Source: Mesorhizobium loti R88b
GTDB lineage: Bacteria > Pseudomonadota > Alphaproteobacteria > Rhizobiales > Rhizobiaceae
DNA: 64,000 nt
Direction: 5' to 3'
Assembly: GCF_013170845.1 (NCBI RefSeq)
Contig: NZ_CP033367.1
Coordinates: forward strand, 2,543,001 to 2,607,000
The notes beneath the pieces are model-generated. The model searched no databases. It was given only the letters and a program-made list of their open reading frames with translations, and was not told the origin of the DNA. Shown here piece after piece: positions 25,770 to 34,703 of this stretch. Position numbers and translations under genes: made by a program. The number at the start of each line of letters is the position of its first letter. Position 1 is the stretch's first letter.

Positions 25770-25791
25770 GGGGCGCCGCATGGCGCCCTTT
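25770..25791. terminator. Hairpin between convergent cytochrome b and GlxA genes
   Basis: GGGCGCC-GCAT-GGCGCCC followed by TTT forms a short strong hairpin, able to act as a terminator for the plus-strand gene. The T-run is short. Confidence 0.5.
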
Positions 25792-25802
25792 GCCGTTCGA
25801 TC

Positions 25803-26798
25803 TCAAGATAACAGAGCCTGCGCCATGCGCTCGCCGTGATCGGCCCGCCTGGAGAATTCCCGTCGGTATTGCGCCGGCGATGTCCTGAGCCTTGCGGAAA
25901 AATGCTGGCGCAGCGAGGTGGCGCTGCCGAAACCGGCTTCGAAGGCCACGATATCCATCGATTTCTCCGTAGCTTCCAGCAGTCGCTGCGCCAGTTCGAT
26001 CCGCTGGCTGGTCAGCCAATCGCCAAAACTGGTGCCGATCGATTTCTGGAAGCGGCGGGTGAACGTGCGCCGTGTCAGGCCGGCGGCCTCGGCGACGCTG
26101 TCGAGGCTGTGCGCTTCGCCGAGCGTGGCGCGCACCGCGTCGAGGGCCCGGGTGAAGCGGTCGGCGTTCGCGCTTTTTCCCACGGGATGCTCGATGAACT
26201 GCGCCTGCCCGCCCTGCCGATGTGGGGAAAGCACGATCTGGCGGGCAAGCCGCAATGCCGCCTCCGCGCCAAAACGGGCGCGCACGATGTGGAGGCAGCA
26301 GTCGAGGCCGGCGGCGACGCCGGCCGAGGTCACCACGTCGCCATTGTCGACGTAGAGCACGGTGGGGTCGACATTGATGTCGGGATGAAGTTTCTGCAGG
26401 CGCTCGCTATAAGCCCAATGCGTCGCGGCACGGCGCCCCGAAAGCAGCCCTGCAGCCGCAATGGCAAATGTCCCCAGACACAGGCCGACGATCAATGCGC
26501 CATGCTCGTGTGCCTTGCGCAGAGCCTTCACCAGCAGCGGTGACGGCGGCTCGTCAAGATGATGCCAGCTTGGAACAATGACGATATCGGCACCATCAAG
26601 CCCATCGAGCCCATGCGGCGCCGCAATGGTCAATCCGGCCTCGGTATGGATCGGGCCGGCCCTGACCGCGCAGATGCGGAAGTCGAAGCGCGGCAACCCA
26701 AGCGCTGTCCTGTCCTCGCCGAACACCAGGCACGGCACCGAGAGATGGAACGGGCTGATGCCGTCGAAGGCGAGGACGGCGATGATCGGGGCGTTCAT
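25803..26798 (-). CDS. GlxA-type AraC-family transcriptional regulator
   Basis: A 331-residue protein with an N-terminal DJ-1/PfpI-like domain (IIAVLAFDGISPFHLSVPCL; nucleophile-elbow position as LIVGLCLGTFAIAAAGLLSG) and a C-terminal AraC domain (LDSVAEAAGLTRRTFTRRFQ, IVAFEAGFGSATSLRQHFSA, SPAQYRREF). GlxA regulators often control amine or aromatic catabolism. It is divergent from a cysteine hydrolase, with a dyad between them, so it most likely activates that gene. Confidence 0.88.
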   Translation of the reverse strand: MNAPIIAVLAFDGISPFHLSVPCLVFGEDRTALGLPRFDFRICAVRAGPIHTEAGLTIAAPHGLDGLDGADIVIVPSWHHLDEPPSPLLVKALRKAHEHGALIVGLCLGTFAIAAAGLLSGRRAATHWAYSERLQKLHPDINVDPTVLYVDNGDVVTSAGVAAGLDCCLHIVRARFGAEAALRLARQIVLSPHRQGGQAQFIEHPVGKSANADRFTRALDAVRATLGEAHSLDSVAEAAGLTRRTFTRRFQKSIGTSFGDWLTSQRIELAQRLLEATEKSMDIVAFEAGFGSATSLRQHFSARLRTSPAQYRREFSRRADHGERMAQALLS

Positions 26799-26829
26799 GG
26801 GCGTTTCCGGCAAGTGAAAACCGGATTGT

Positions 26830-26858
26830 CCCAATTCTTTCGAATGATGTCAATTGGG
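26830..26858. promoter_or_regulatory. Inverted repeat between the GlxA regulator and the cysteine hydrolase
   Basis: CCCAATT-N15-AATTGGG, a perfect seven-base dyad, lies 31 bases upstream of the regulator start and 68 bases upstream of the hydrolase start. It is a candidate binding site for the regulator. Confidence 0.4.
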
Positions 26859-26926
26859 CCACTTTTGGTCGCTTATCGACCGGCCTACCTTCGGCCCATC
26901 GCATTCAAGCCGGAAAGGAAAACACC

Positions 26927-27571
26927 ATGTCTGACCCAGCCAACACCACGCCGCGCCGCGCGCTCGTCGTCATCGACGTCCAGAACGACTATGACGGCGG
27001 CAACCTGGCCATCCAGCACCCGCCGTTCCGCGACAGCGTCGCCAATGTGGCGCGCGCCATGGATGTGGCTGCCGCCGCCGGCATCAAGGTGGTGGTCGTC
27101 AAGCAGATGGCGCCCGAGAGCTCGCCGATCTTCGCTAGGGGCAATCACGGCGGCGAATTGCATCCCGAAATCGCCAGGCGTGAGCGCGACCACTATGTCG
27201 AGAAGATGCTGCCCTCGGCCTTTACCGGCACCGACCTCGAGGACTGGCTGCGCGCCAACGCCATCGATACGCTCACGGTGGTCGGCTACATGACGCACAA
27301 TTGCGACCTGTCGACTATCATCCACGCCGTGCATATGGGCTTTGCGGTCGAGTTCCTGTCCGACGCGACCGGCTCGGTGCCCTACGCCAACAGCGCCGGC
27401 TATGCCTCGGCCGAGGAGATCCACCGCGTGGTGACTGTTATCCTGCAGTCGCGCTTCGCCGCCGTGCTCAAGACCGCCGAATGGGTCGAGTGCCTGAAGA
27501 CCGGCGCCTTGCCGGAGCGCGACACGATCTACGCGTCCAATCAGCGGGCGCTGGCGCGCAGCGCGGCCTAA
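26927..27571 (+). CDS. Isochorismatase-family cysteine hydrolase
   Basis: A 214-residue protein with catalytic Asp in VVIDVQNDYDGG (about 18), Lys in VEKMLPSAF (about 92) and Cys in MTHNCDLSTI (about 126). The VQNDY form is common in nicotinamidase and biuret/ureidoacrylate-type amidohydrolases. AAGGAAAA precedes the ATG. It is divergent from a GlxA-type regulator that probably controls it. It is unrelated in position to the similar enzyme at 3834. Confidence 0.85.
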   Translation: MSDPANTTPRRALVVIDVQNDYDGGNLAIQHPPFRDSVANVARAMDVAAAAGIKVVVVKQMAPESSPIFARGNHGGELHPEIARRERDHYVEKMLPSAFTGTDLEDWLRANAIDTLTVVGYMTHNCDLSTIIHAVHMGFAVEFLSDATGSVPYANSAGYASAEEIHRVVTVILQSRFAAVLKTAEWVECLKTGALPERDTIYASNQRALARSAA

Positions 27572-27650
27572 TGCATGTCGCCCAAAAGTGGCCTCGGTTT
27601 TGGGAAAACGACATGCATAAAAACAAAGATTAAAGCGCGACGCGCTTTAG
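27571..27650. repeat. Palindromic intergenic repeat, copy 1
   Basis: A 48-base element starts and ends with ATGCAT (27571-27618) and contains CCCAAAAGTG and GGTTTTGGGA; it is followed by an AAAGCGC-GAC-GCGCTTT hairpin. It matches the copy at 29692-29772 in the opposite orientation, with 44 of 48 bases identical in the core. Its first base overlaps the hydrolase stop. Confidence 0.75.
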
Positions 27651-27665
27651 AACGATCCGCAAACA

Positions 27666-27697
27666 AAAAGGGCGCCGCATCGCTGCGGCGCCCTTTT
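27666..27697. terminator. Strong bidirectional terminator at the end of fhs
   Basis: A perfect 14-bp stem, AAAAGGGCGCCGCA and its complement, with a TCGC loop; both strands end in a T-run. It lies 18 bases after the fhs stop and serves fhs on the minus strand and the cysteine hydrolase on the plus strand. Confidence 0.88.
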
Positions 27698-27714
27698 GAT
27701 TGTCGGGACAAAGA

Positions 27715-29394
27715 TCAGAACAGGCCTTCGATCTGGCCGGCTTCGTTGAGGAAGATCTTCTCCGAGGACGGCGCCTTGGGCAGGCCGGGCATGGTCATGA
27801 CCTCGCCGCAGATGACGACGACGAAGCCGGCACCCGCCGAGAGCCTGACCTCGCGCACCGGCACGGTGTGGCCGGTCGGCGCGCCGCGCAGGTTCGGGTC
27901 GGTCGAGAAGGAATACTGGGTCTTGGCCATGCAGACCGGCAGATTCCCGTAGCCGGCGTCTTCCCAGGCCCTGAGCTGGTCGCGCACCGACTTGTCGGCG
28001 ATCGCCTCCGAGCCGCGATAGATGCGCTGGACGATGGTGTTGATCTTCTCGAACAGCGGCATCGCGTCGGGATAGAGCGGCGCGAACTGCGAGGCGCCGG
28101 ATTCGGCCAGCGCCACCACCTTGTTGGCAAGCTCCTCGATGCCGGCCGAGCCCTTGGCCCAATGCTTGCACAGGATCGCCTCTTCGCCCATCGAGGCGAC
28201 ATAGTCCTTCATCGCCTGGATTTCGGCGTCGGTGTCGGAATAGAAATGGTTGATGGCAACCACGGCCGGCACGCCGAACTGGCGAATGTTCTCGATGTGG
28301 CGGCCAAGATTGGCGCAGCCCTTTTTCACCGCCTCGACGTTTTCCTTGCCGAGGTCTTCCTTCTTGACGCCGCCATTCATCTTCATGGCGCGCACGGTGG
28401 CGACGATGACGGCGGCTGCCGGCTTGAGGCCCGCCTTGCGGCACTTGATGTCGAAGAATTTTTCAGCGCCGAGATCGGCTCCGAAGCCGGCTTCGGTGAC
28501 GACATAGTCGGCGAGCTTGAGCGCCGTCGTGGTGGCGACCACCGAGTTGCAGCCATGCGCGATGTTGGCGAACGGGCCGCCATGCACGAAGGCCGGGTTG
28601 TTCTCCAGCGTCTGCACCAGATTGGGCTGCATGGCGTCCTTGAGCAGCACGGCCATGGCGCCATCGGCCTTGAGGTCGCGGGCGTAGACCGGCGACTTGT
28701 CGCGGCGATAGGCGACGATGATGTCGCCGAGGCGCTTTTCCAGGTCCTTCAGGTCGGTCGACAGGCATAGGATGGCCATGACTTCCGAGGCGACGGTGAT
28801 GTCGAAGCCGCCTTCGCGCGGAAAACCGTTGGCGACGCCGCCGAGCGAGCAGATGATTTCGCGCAACGCGCGGTCGTTCATGTCCATGACGCGGCGCCAG
28901 ACGACGCGGCGGGTGTCGATGCCGAGCTCATTGCCCCAGTAGATGTGGTTGTCGATCAGCGCCGAAAGCAGATTGTGCGCGGTGGTGATGGCGTGGAAGT
29001 CGCCGGTGAAATGGAGGTTCATGTCCTCCATCGGCACGACCTGCGCGTAGCCGCCGCCGGCCGCACCGCCCTTGACGCCGAAATTCGGGCCGAGCGAGGC
29101 TTCGCGAATGCAGACGATCGCCTTCTTGCCGATGCGGTTCAGGCCGTCGCCGAGGCCGACGGTGGTGGTGGTCTTGCCTTCACCGGCCGGCGTCGGGTTG
29201 ATGGCGGTGACCAGGATCAGCTTGCCGTCCTTGTTGCCCTTCACCGATTTGATGAACTCGGCTGATATCTTGGCCTTGTCGTGGCCGTAGGGCAGCAGGT
29301 GTTCAGTCGGGATGCCGATCTTCTGGCCGATCTCCTGGATCTGCTTTTTCTTGGCGGCGCGCGCGATCTCGATGTCGGACTTCACTTCGGCCAT
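27715..29394 (-). CDS. fhs: Formate-tetrahydrofolate ligase
   Basis: A 559-residue, full-length cytoplasmic enzyme making 10-formyl-THF from formate, THF and ATP. Diagnostic segments are the P-loop [14 protein letters not shown] (about residue 70), [20 protein letters not shown] (about 97) and [20 protein letters not shown] (about 130). AAGGAAAG precedes the ATG. It stands alone, framed by two inverted copies of a palindromic repeat. It feeds one-carbon units to purine and methionine synthesis. C1-assimilation partners are not adjacent. Confidence 0.97.
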   Translation of the reverse strand: MAEVKSDIEIARAAKKKQIQEIGQKIGIPTEHLLPYGHDKAKISAEFIKSVKGNKDGKLILVTAINPTPAGEGKTTTTVGLGDGLNRIGKKAIVCIREASLGPNFGVKGGAAGGGYAQVVPMEDMNLHFTGDFHAITTAHNLLSALIDNHIYWGNELGIDTRRVVWRRVMDMNDRALREIICSLGGVANGFPREGGFDITVASEVMAILCLSTDLKDLEKRLGDIIVAYRRDKSPVYARDLKADGAMAVLLKDAMQPNLVQTLENNPAFVHGGPFANIAHGCNSVVATTTALKLADYVVTEAGFGADLGAEKFFDIKCRKAGLKPAAAVIVATVRAMKMNGGVKKEDLGKENVEAVKKGCANLGRHIENIRQFGVPAVVAINHFYSDTDAEIQAMKDYVASMGEEAILCKHWAKGSAGIEELANKVVALAESGASQFAPLYPDAMPLFEKINTIVQRIYRGSEAIADKSVRDQLRAWEDAGYGNLPVCMAKTQYSFSTDPNLRGAPTGHTVPVREVRLSAGAGFVVVICGEVMTMPGLPKAPSSEKIFLNEAGQIEGLF

Positions 29395-29475
29395 GACGGC
29401 TTTCCTTCGGATTGGACGGTGGAGGGGACGGGTTTGATCTCACTCGCAGGCATGCTGAACCCGGGCGCGGGCATG

Positions 29476-29504
29476 TTCTAACCCTGTCGCTGCCGTGGCG
29501 TCAA
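29476..29504 (-). promoter_or_regulatory. fhs: Candidate fhs promoter
   Basis: TTGACG (29499-29504) and a poor TTAGAA (29476-29481) are separated by 17 bases on the minus strand, about 80 bases before the fhs start. The -35 box is good and the -10 box weak. Confidence 0.35.
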
Positions 29505-29505
29505 C

Positions 29506-29515
29506 TTGCATGCAA
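29506..29515. promoter_or_regulatory. TTGCATGCAA palindrome next to the fhs -35 box
   Basis: A perfect ten-base palindrome one base upstream of the candidate -35 box, a position suited to a regulator. No regulator can be named. Confidence 0.3.
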
Positions 29516-29691
29516 CTATGTTTCCTATAGAGAAAAATTCCTCTGCAACCCGGCCGACCTGTCGCTGGTTCTTCTTGTGCCGGTTGGCGCGCCTTATAGA
29601 AGCCAGAGGACGCGTCGCTTCGCCGTCTCAAAACAGCCGCACAATGCACGGAATGCGACAGAGGCGACGGCGCAAATTCGCCATCGCCTGG

Positions 29692-29772
29692 CCAAAGCGC
29701 ATCGCGCTTTGGCCTTTTGTTTTTATGCATGTCGTCCTCCCAAAACCGGGACCACTTTTGGGCGACATGCAT
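29692..29772. repeat. Palindromic intergenic repeat, copy 2
   Basis: A CCAAAGCGC-ATC-GCGCTTTGG hairpin is followed by the 48-base ATGCAT-bounded element at 29725-29772. It is the inverted counterpart of copy 1 at 27571-27650. The 393-base interval 29395-29787 holds this repeat, the fhs promoter region and no gene. Confidence 0.75.
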
Positions 29773-29787
29773 TGTGTCCAGGCGACG

Positions 29788-30912
29788 TTACTGCGTCAGC
29801 ACGTTGCTGATTTCCACCATGTTGGAGCGCACGCGCAGGACATAGAAGCCCATCGTCGTCAGGTGCGTCGGCAGCAGCCAGCCGTCCTCGCGGCCATTGG
29901 CGATGATGAAGGGCTGGATGCGCAACGCCGAGACGAACTGCGCGTCCATCGTGTCCCACAGGCTCTGCAGGTGCTTTTCCTTGATGACATCCTCGAAGTC
30001 GGCCTGGGCGCCCTTCATCAGGCCGTAATAGGCATAGAGCTGGCCATAGGCGAACCAGTAGCGGTCGTCGGCGCGGAAATCGAACCAGCCATTGTTGTGG
30101 TTCTCGGCGCGTTCCTTGAGGATGGCGGAGGTCGAGCCGATGTCGCTGGCGATGCGGTCGATATATTGTTTCAGATTGTCGGCACGGGCATCGAAGGTGG
30201 CCTGGCAGGTGGCAAGGCGAGCGTTGAACGAGCGCAGCTTGCGCACCGCGTCGCGGTAATAGCTCGGCGTCGGTGTCTTCGGCCCAAACGGGTTCAGGCC
30301 GAAATACCAGGTTTCTTCGTCAAACTGCAAATTGCCGCGTGCGTCCTGCAGGTCGCCGTCGATCTGCGAGGTGGTGCGCACACGGCCAAGATTGTCGGCG
30401 AGTTCGGTCGCCGTGCGCCGCACCGCCTGGTTGATGCCGCGCTGGAACGAGGCCTTGTTGTCCATCCACGGCGTGTCGTCCCAGTCGATGCCGAACAGGC
30501 CGAGCTTGTAGAGGATCATCGACGAGATCCAGGCATTCTGGTTGACGTTGAAGTCGGTTAGGTCGGCCGCCACCTGGGCGATGCCGGAATTGCCGCAGGT
30601 CTTGGCGGTGTCGGTGCCGGCACCGGCGGCCACCTGCTCGCCGGCAGAAACGTTGCGCTTCTCGAACGTGTAGGTGTCGGGGTAGTTCGGGTTGAAATTG
30701 TTCCACCACTGGGTGGCGTAGAAGAAGTTGGCGTAAAGGCCGATCAGCACCAGCAGGGCCAGGCCAACCACCGCCTTGAGGATCCAGCCGCGCTGTGTGT
30801 ACCAGCGCCCGGCCCATATGAAGGGCCACAGGATAACGCCGATCAACAGGCCGATGCCACGGCCGATCCATTGGAAAACCCTGGTGAAGAAGTTGACGAT
30901 CGGATCGAGCAT
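29788..30912 (-). CDS. DUF2333-type membrane protein
   Basis: A 374-residue protein with one or two N-terminal membrane helices (WIGRGIGLLIGVILWPFIWA and AVVGLALLVLIGLYANFFYA) and a large, mostly helical periplasmic domain (WYFGLNPFGPKTPTPSYYRD). It resembles DUF2333, whose function is unknown. The ATG at 30912 is preceded by GAGGGG; an in-frame ATG lies at 30933. It is the last gene of the six-gene cluster, 103 bases after the 31016 gene. It would anchor the system in the inner membrane. Confidence 0.78.
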   Translation of the reverse strand: MLDPIVNFFTRVFQWIGRGIGLLIGVILWPFIWAGRWYTQRGWILKAVVGLALLVLIGLYANFFYATQWWNNFNPNYPDTYTFEKRNVSAGEQVAAGAGTDTAKTCGNSGIAQVAADLTDFNVNQNAWISSMILYKLGLFGIDWDDTPWMDNKASFQRGINQAVRRTATELADNLGRVRTTSQIDGDLQDARGNLQFDEETWYFGLNPFGPKTPTPSYYRDAVRKLRSFNARLATCQATFDARADNLKQYIDRIASDIGSTSAILKERAENHNNGWFDFRADDRYWFAYGQLYAYYGLMKGAQADFEDVIKEKHLQSLWDTMDAQFVSALRIQPFIIANGREDGWLLPTHLTTMGFYVLRVRSNMVEISNVLTQ

Positions 30913-31015
30913 GGCTGTGTCACCCCTCAGCATGATGCCAAAAAATTGCAGACTTTCTGGACAACATCATGCGTCAAAACAATAAGTCAGAACGAAATGA
31001 ACGGTTCATTCCGTT

Positions 31016-32353
31016 CTAGTCAGTCAGGCCGTAGAGGCGTGTGCGAAACGCCACCTTGTCCTTCAAATATGTGGTTTTCAAAACGTCCACAACATGCGAT
31101 CGCCAGGCGTCGCTGTAGCCGTCATAGTCCTTGTAGAAGCCGTCCTTGTTGAAGATGTAGCGCGAGACAAAGTCCGACGGCACGAAATCCGAGATCAGCC
31201 GGTTGGTCAGCCAGGCGTCGGGATGGTCAGGCTTGGCGCGGATGACCAGGAAGCGCTGCTGCGGGAGGACATCCTCGATCTTGAGGTTGCCGAGTTGGGC
31301 AATCTGGCGCTTGGCGGCGTTGAGGAAAGGAAAGTTGCCGTCCCTAGTGATCAGGTCGGCATGGCTCTGGATCCAGGTCTGCAGCCATACCTTGTCGACA
31401 TCGGTCAGATTGCGGTTCGGCTCGGCATCGCGGATCAGCGCGCGCACCACCATCTCGGCCCGGTGCTCGAGATAACCAGAGGTTTCGATCCAGGAGGCGC
31501 GCGGTAGCTCGATGCGGCCGGTCGAGGCCAGGAACTTGAACACCTTATCGGCATCGCTGATCGAGATATAGCTCACCTGCCATGGCCGCGAGCGGCGGAA
31601 GCCGGGGGCCGCCGGATCGCTGATCACCGTCGTCATGTCGGGATCGACGAACACGTAGAGCCCGCCAAAATGGCTGGTCCAGTAGGCATTGTGGCGGAAG
31701 ATCACCTGGTCAGGCACCAGCGCGTTCTCTCTGATATCGCCGCAGACCTTGGCCAGCTCGACCATGCGGGTCAGCATGGCATTGTCGCGCCAGGCATCGG
31801 GCTCCTGCTTCAGCCTGTCGACCAGCTTGCCGAGTTCGGCGGCCTTGCCCAGCACATCCTCGGCCGACAGCACCTTGAACTCGACCTGGCTGATCGACAG
31901 CAGGTCCTCGATGTCGTTGACCTTGGGAACGGAATCCTCGATCTCGCCGTAGATGACATCCTTGATGGTCAGCGCGTCGATGGCGCGCTGGTTCTTGGAC
32001 ATGAACTCGAACATCAGCTGCGAGGTGTTGGAGAAGGCGGTGTGCACCACCGGCAGGTCGATCTGCGACGGCGTCAGGATGATGAAGCGGCGGTTGACCT
32101 CATCGGGGTCGAGATAGTCAGGGTCGCCGCATTCGTCGGCGATCTCGGGCGAGAAGCCGGTGCGGTCGATCTGAAAGCTTTTGAGCTTGGTGGGCTTCTT
32201 GCCGAACGCGGCCAGGGCCTTGTTGTAGCGATCAATCAGATGCGGCTCATCGACGGTGAGCAGGCGGCCGTAGATGAGTTCGTTGTCGCGGAGGAGGTCG
32301 GGTTTTTTGGCTGCGTGCGGCGCGTCTTCCGCCGTCGACGAAGGTCTACGCAT
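31016..32353 (-). CDS. Unknown cytoplasmic protein of the AAA+ cluster
   Basis: A 445-residue soluble protein without signal or membrane segment. Segments include DLLRDNELIYGRLLTVDEPH near the N-terminus, VDPDMTTVISDPAAPGFRRS (about 240) and TDVDKVWLQTWIQSHADLIT (about 320). I recall a DUF6638 label for similar rhizobial proteins but cannot confirm it. Its start overlaps the end of the AAA+ ATPase gene by eight bases, so the two products probably act together, perhaps as ATPase and adaptor. Confidence 0.75.
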   Translation of the reverse strand: MRRPSSTAEDAPHAAKKPDLLRDNELIYGRLLTVDEPHLIDRYNKALAAFGKKPTKLKSFQIDRTGFSPEIADECGDPDYLDPDEVNRRFIILTPSQIDLPVVHTAFSNTSQLMFEFMSKNQRAIDALTIKDVIYGEIEDSVPKVNDIEDLLSISQVEFKVLSAEDVLGKAAELGKLVDRLKQEPDAWRDNAMLTRMVELAKVCGDIRENALVPDQVIFRHNAYWTSHFGGLYVFVDPDMTTVISDPAAPGFRRSRPWQVSYISISDADKVFKFLASTGRIELPRASWIETSGYLEHRAEMVVRALIRDAEPNRNLTDVDKVWLQTWIQSHADLITRDGNFPFLNAAKRQIAQLGNLKIEDVLPQQRFLVIRAKPDHPDAWLTNRLISDFVPSDFVSRYIFNKDGFYKDYDGYSDAWRSHVVDVLKTTYLKDKVAFRTRLYGLTD

Positions 32354-34256
32354 TCCAATTGCCCTTCTTCTTCATCTCCTCCATCTCCCGCGCCGCCCGC
32401 TCGCGCAGCCGCGCGTCGCGCAAAAGCTTCTCCACGGCGGCATCATCCGACTTGTCGGAATAGCGGAACTCGGAATCGGCGTAGCGGTTGATCTCCTGCA
32501 TGACCATGTCCATCGAGAACGGCCCGCGCAGTTCCTCGATCATGGCTTTCTTCTCGTCGTAACCCTTGTGCATGAAGGCTTCCGGCTTCTCGAACCAGTC
32601 GTCGGGAAGCTCGATGTCCATGGCGCGCATCTTGATGGCGTCGGTGACGTTCTTGATGGCGCGGCCGGTGAAGCGCGGCTCGGCGTCCTTGATCAGGTGC
32701 AGATAGGTGCCGATGTCGGCCATGGTCTTGGGTGCGCCGTTCTCCTTCATGTAGCGCTCATAGACCTTCATCAGCCCGTCCTCTTGCGGCTTCTCGTGCT
32801 CCTCATAGGCCTCGGTCACGGCGCGCTGGATTTCCTGCGCGGCATAGAGTTCGTGCTTGCCCAGAGGAATCTCGTGGTTCTTGCCGGCAAGCAGCACGAA
32901 GATGTCGATGTAGTCGTCGCGGGTTTGCGGGCCGTCGACCAGCCAGCGAGCGCCGGCGCGCTGGCGCAGCGCGTCGTCGACATTTTCGGGATAATTGGAG
33001 AACATGCCGAAGGAGCAATTGCCGCGCACCACGGTGGCGGCGCCGGCGAAGGCGTCCATCAACACGCCGGTGATTTCCTGCTGGCCGGCCGAGGCGCGGT
33101 CGTCGGAACGGCGCGCCGCCACCTGGTCGATGTCGTCGATGGTGCCGAAGCCGATGACGCGCGGGTTCAGCACATTGTTGATGAACTGGCGGCAGTTCTG
33201 GCCCGACTTGCCCTGGTAGGAGGAGATCTGGTCGACGCCGAAATTCTCGTAGGCGAAGGGATAGCCGGCAACCTGGCAGTAGCCGTTGACGAGGCCGGCG
33301 ATCATCTGGATCAGCGTCGTCTTGCCGGTGCCCGGCGCGCCGTCGCCGATGAAGGTGAACAGGAAGCCGCCGAGCTCGACGAACGGGTTCAGCTCGCGCT
33401 CGAAATCATAGGCCATCAGCATCTTGGCGAGCTTGACCGACTGGTATTTGGCGATGTGGTTGCCGACCACTTCTTCCGGTGTCTTGAAGGTCATCACCAG
33501 CGGCTTGGAGCGCTTGCCGGGCGCGACGTCGAAGCCGTCGAGGGTGAAATCATCGGCATCGATGCGGATATGGGCGTTCTCGAACGGGCCGATGCCGTCG
33601 AAGCGGCCTTTCCTGGCCAGCAGCCCGTCGATGGCGACACGGGCGAAGGCGCGCGCCCTGGTCATCAGGTCGGTGTCGTCGGCCGAGCCTGCGATGGCCT
33701 TGTCGAGGCCGGCGAGGATCGATTTCACCGCGTCCTGCGGCGTGTCGAAGAGAAAATCCGGCTCGGGGATGTCGTTGGGCGCTTCGCCATCGCTGTCGAT
33801 GAGCTGGAACAGATAGGACGCCAGGCTGAAGGCCGAAATGTAAGCCGAGGCTGACGAAAGCTTCTTGAAGGTGGACGCGTCATCACCCTCGAGCGGCGCG
33901 CGGGTGTTTTTCGCCTGCAGGCTTTCGAGATCGGAGCCTTCGGCAAAGACATCCGATACGGCCAGCGCAATCGCCGTGCCGCGCCGGGCGCGAAACAAAA
34001 GCGTGTGCTGCGCGATGGTGAGCAATTGATCGTCGGGATGGACGGCGCTGACGGTTTTCGTGAGCTCGACCTCGCGCGTACGGCGCACCGAGCCGACCGA
34101 GACGGTGGAAACGAAGCGGCGGTTGGTGCCGGCCAGCGCCGTGCCGGATTCGCGCGACGGATCCTCCAGCACAACAATGCGGGTGATGAAGCTCTGCGCC
34201 ATGGCGCGATGCTTCTCGATTGCCGCTTCCGGGATGGTGGTCAGGCCGGTGTCCAT
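32346..34256 (-). CDS. AAA+ ATPase of an uncharacterised cluster
   Basis: A 636-residue ATPase. Residues 1-280 form a family-specific N-terminal region; the AAA+ module follows with Walker A GDGAPGTGKTTLIQM (about 308), Walker B VIGFGTIDDIDQVA (about 365), sensor 1 in FGMFSNYPENVDD and an Arg-finger region ALRQRAGARWLVDGP. Walker B ends in DDID instead of the usual DExx, but the acidic pair is kept. The C-terminus is charged and helical. It probably remodels a partner protein or membrane complex. GAGG lies before the ATG. It is the core gene of the cluster 29788-36970. Confidence 0.87.
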   Translation of the reverse strand: MDTGLTTIPEAAIEKHRAMAQSFITRIVVLEDPSRESGTALAGTNRRFVSTVSVGSVRRTREVELTKTVSAVHPDDQLLTIAQHTLLFRARRGTAIALAVSDVFAEGSDLESLQAKNTRAPLEGDDASTFKKLSSASAYISAFSLASYLFQLIDSDGEAPNDIPEPDFLFDTPQDAVKSILAGLDKAIAGSADDTDLMTRARAFARVAIDGLLARKGRFDGIGPFENAHIRIDADDFTLDGFDVAPGKRSKPLVMTFKTPEEVVGNHIAKYQSVKLAKMLMAYDFERELNPFVELGGFLFTFIGDGAPGTGKTTLIQMIAGLVNGYCQVAGYPFAYENFGVDQISSYQGKSGQNCRQFINNVLNPRVIGFGTIDDIDQVAARRSDDRASAGQQEITGVLMDAFAGAATVVRGNCSFGMFSNYPENVDDALRQRAGARWLVDGPQTRDDYIDIFVLLAGKNHEIPLGKHELYAAQEIQRAVTEAYEEHEKPQEDGLMKVYERYMKENGAPKTMADIGTYLHLIKDAEPRFTGRAIKNVTDAIKMRAMDIELPDDWFEKPEAFMHKGYDEKKAMIEELRGPFSMDMVMQEINRYADSEFRYSDKSDDAAVEKLLRDARLRERAAREMEEMKKKGNWNA

Positions 34257-34268
34257 GTGTACCTCATG

Positions 34269-34703
34269 TCAATCGTGCTCTGCCTTGCGCATTCTACGTC
34301 TTTGGGTGAGCCAGTTGGCCGCGAACTCGACTGCGAAGATGAATAAAAACATCAACGTATAGATGACGGTAAAACACAAAATCGCGTCGAAAGCAGTTCC
34401 TACTCCGCCGACGGCCATGCCAAGGCGAAAGCCGGTAAGCGGTACAAACAAGCACAGGGATAGGATAGTCGAGACAAGTCCAGCCATTGCCGTGAGAGCG
34501 CTTTGCCTGCGTGAATTTGTCAGTGCCAATGCCCCGCCAATCGCTCCGGACAAGACAACTGCGCCAGAGACTGCTGCAACGATTTCTTCTGGAGCAAAAT
34601 GCTGCAACAAAAAGGCCAGGAACCACGCCACCACATTTACGAGGACCACGGTCGTGCCGCGATAGAGCGTGTGTGCTGGTGCTGTCGTCTCGCTGTCAGA
34701 CAT
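34269..34703 (-). CDS. Small four-helix membrane protein in the AAA+ cluster
   Basis: A 144-residue protein with four predicted membrane helices (VVLVNVVAWFLAFLLQHF, IVAAVSGAVVLSGAIGGALA, MAGLVSTILSLCLFVPLTGF and LCFTVIYTLMFLFIFAVEFA) and a basic C-terminus. The family is not recognised. It overlaps the upstream gene by eight bases, so it belongs to the operon. Its sequence is clearly AT-richer than its neighbours, which suggests later insertion into the cluster or relaxed selection. Confidence 0.75.
   Translation of the reverse strand: MSDSETTAPAHTLYRGTTVVLVNVVAWFLAFLLQHFAPEEIVAAVSGAVVLSGAIGGALALTNSRRQSALTAMAGLVSTILSLCLFVPLTGFRLGMAVGGVGTAFDAILCFTVIYTLMFLFIFAVEFAANWLTQRRRMRKAEHD

Noticed and set aside
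29506..30561. Long open frame (351 codons) on the plus strand
   Set aside because: It is antisense to the DUF2333 gene and its start lies in the fhs promoter and repeat region; GC-rich DNA produces such shadows.
32274..33854. 526-codon plus-strand frame
   Set aside because: Antisense to the AAA+ ATPase gene with Walker motifs.
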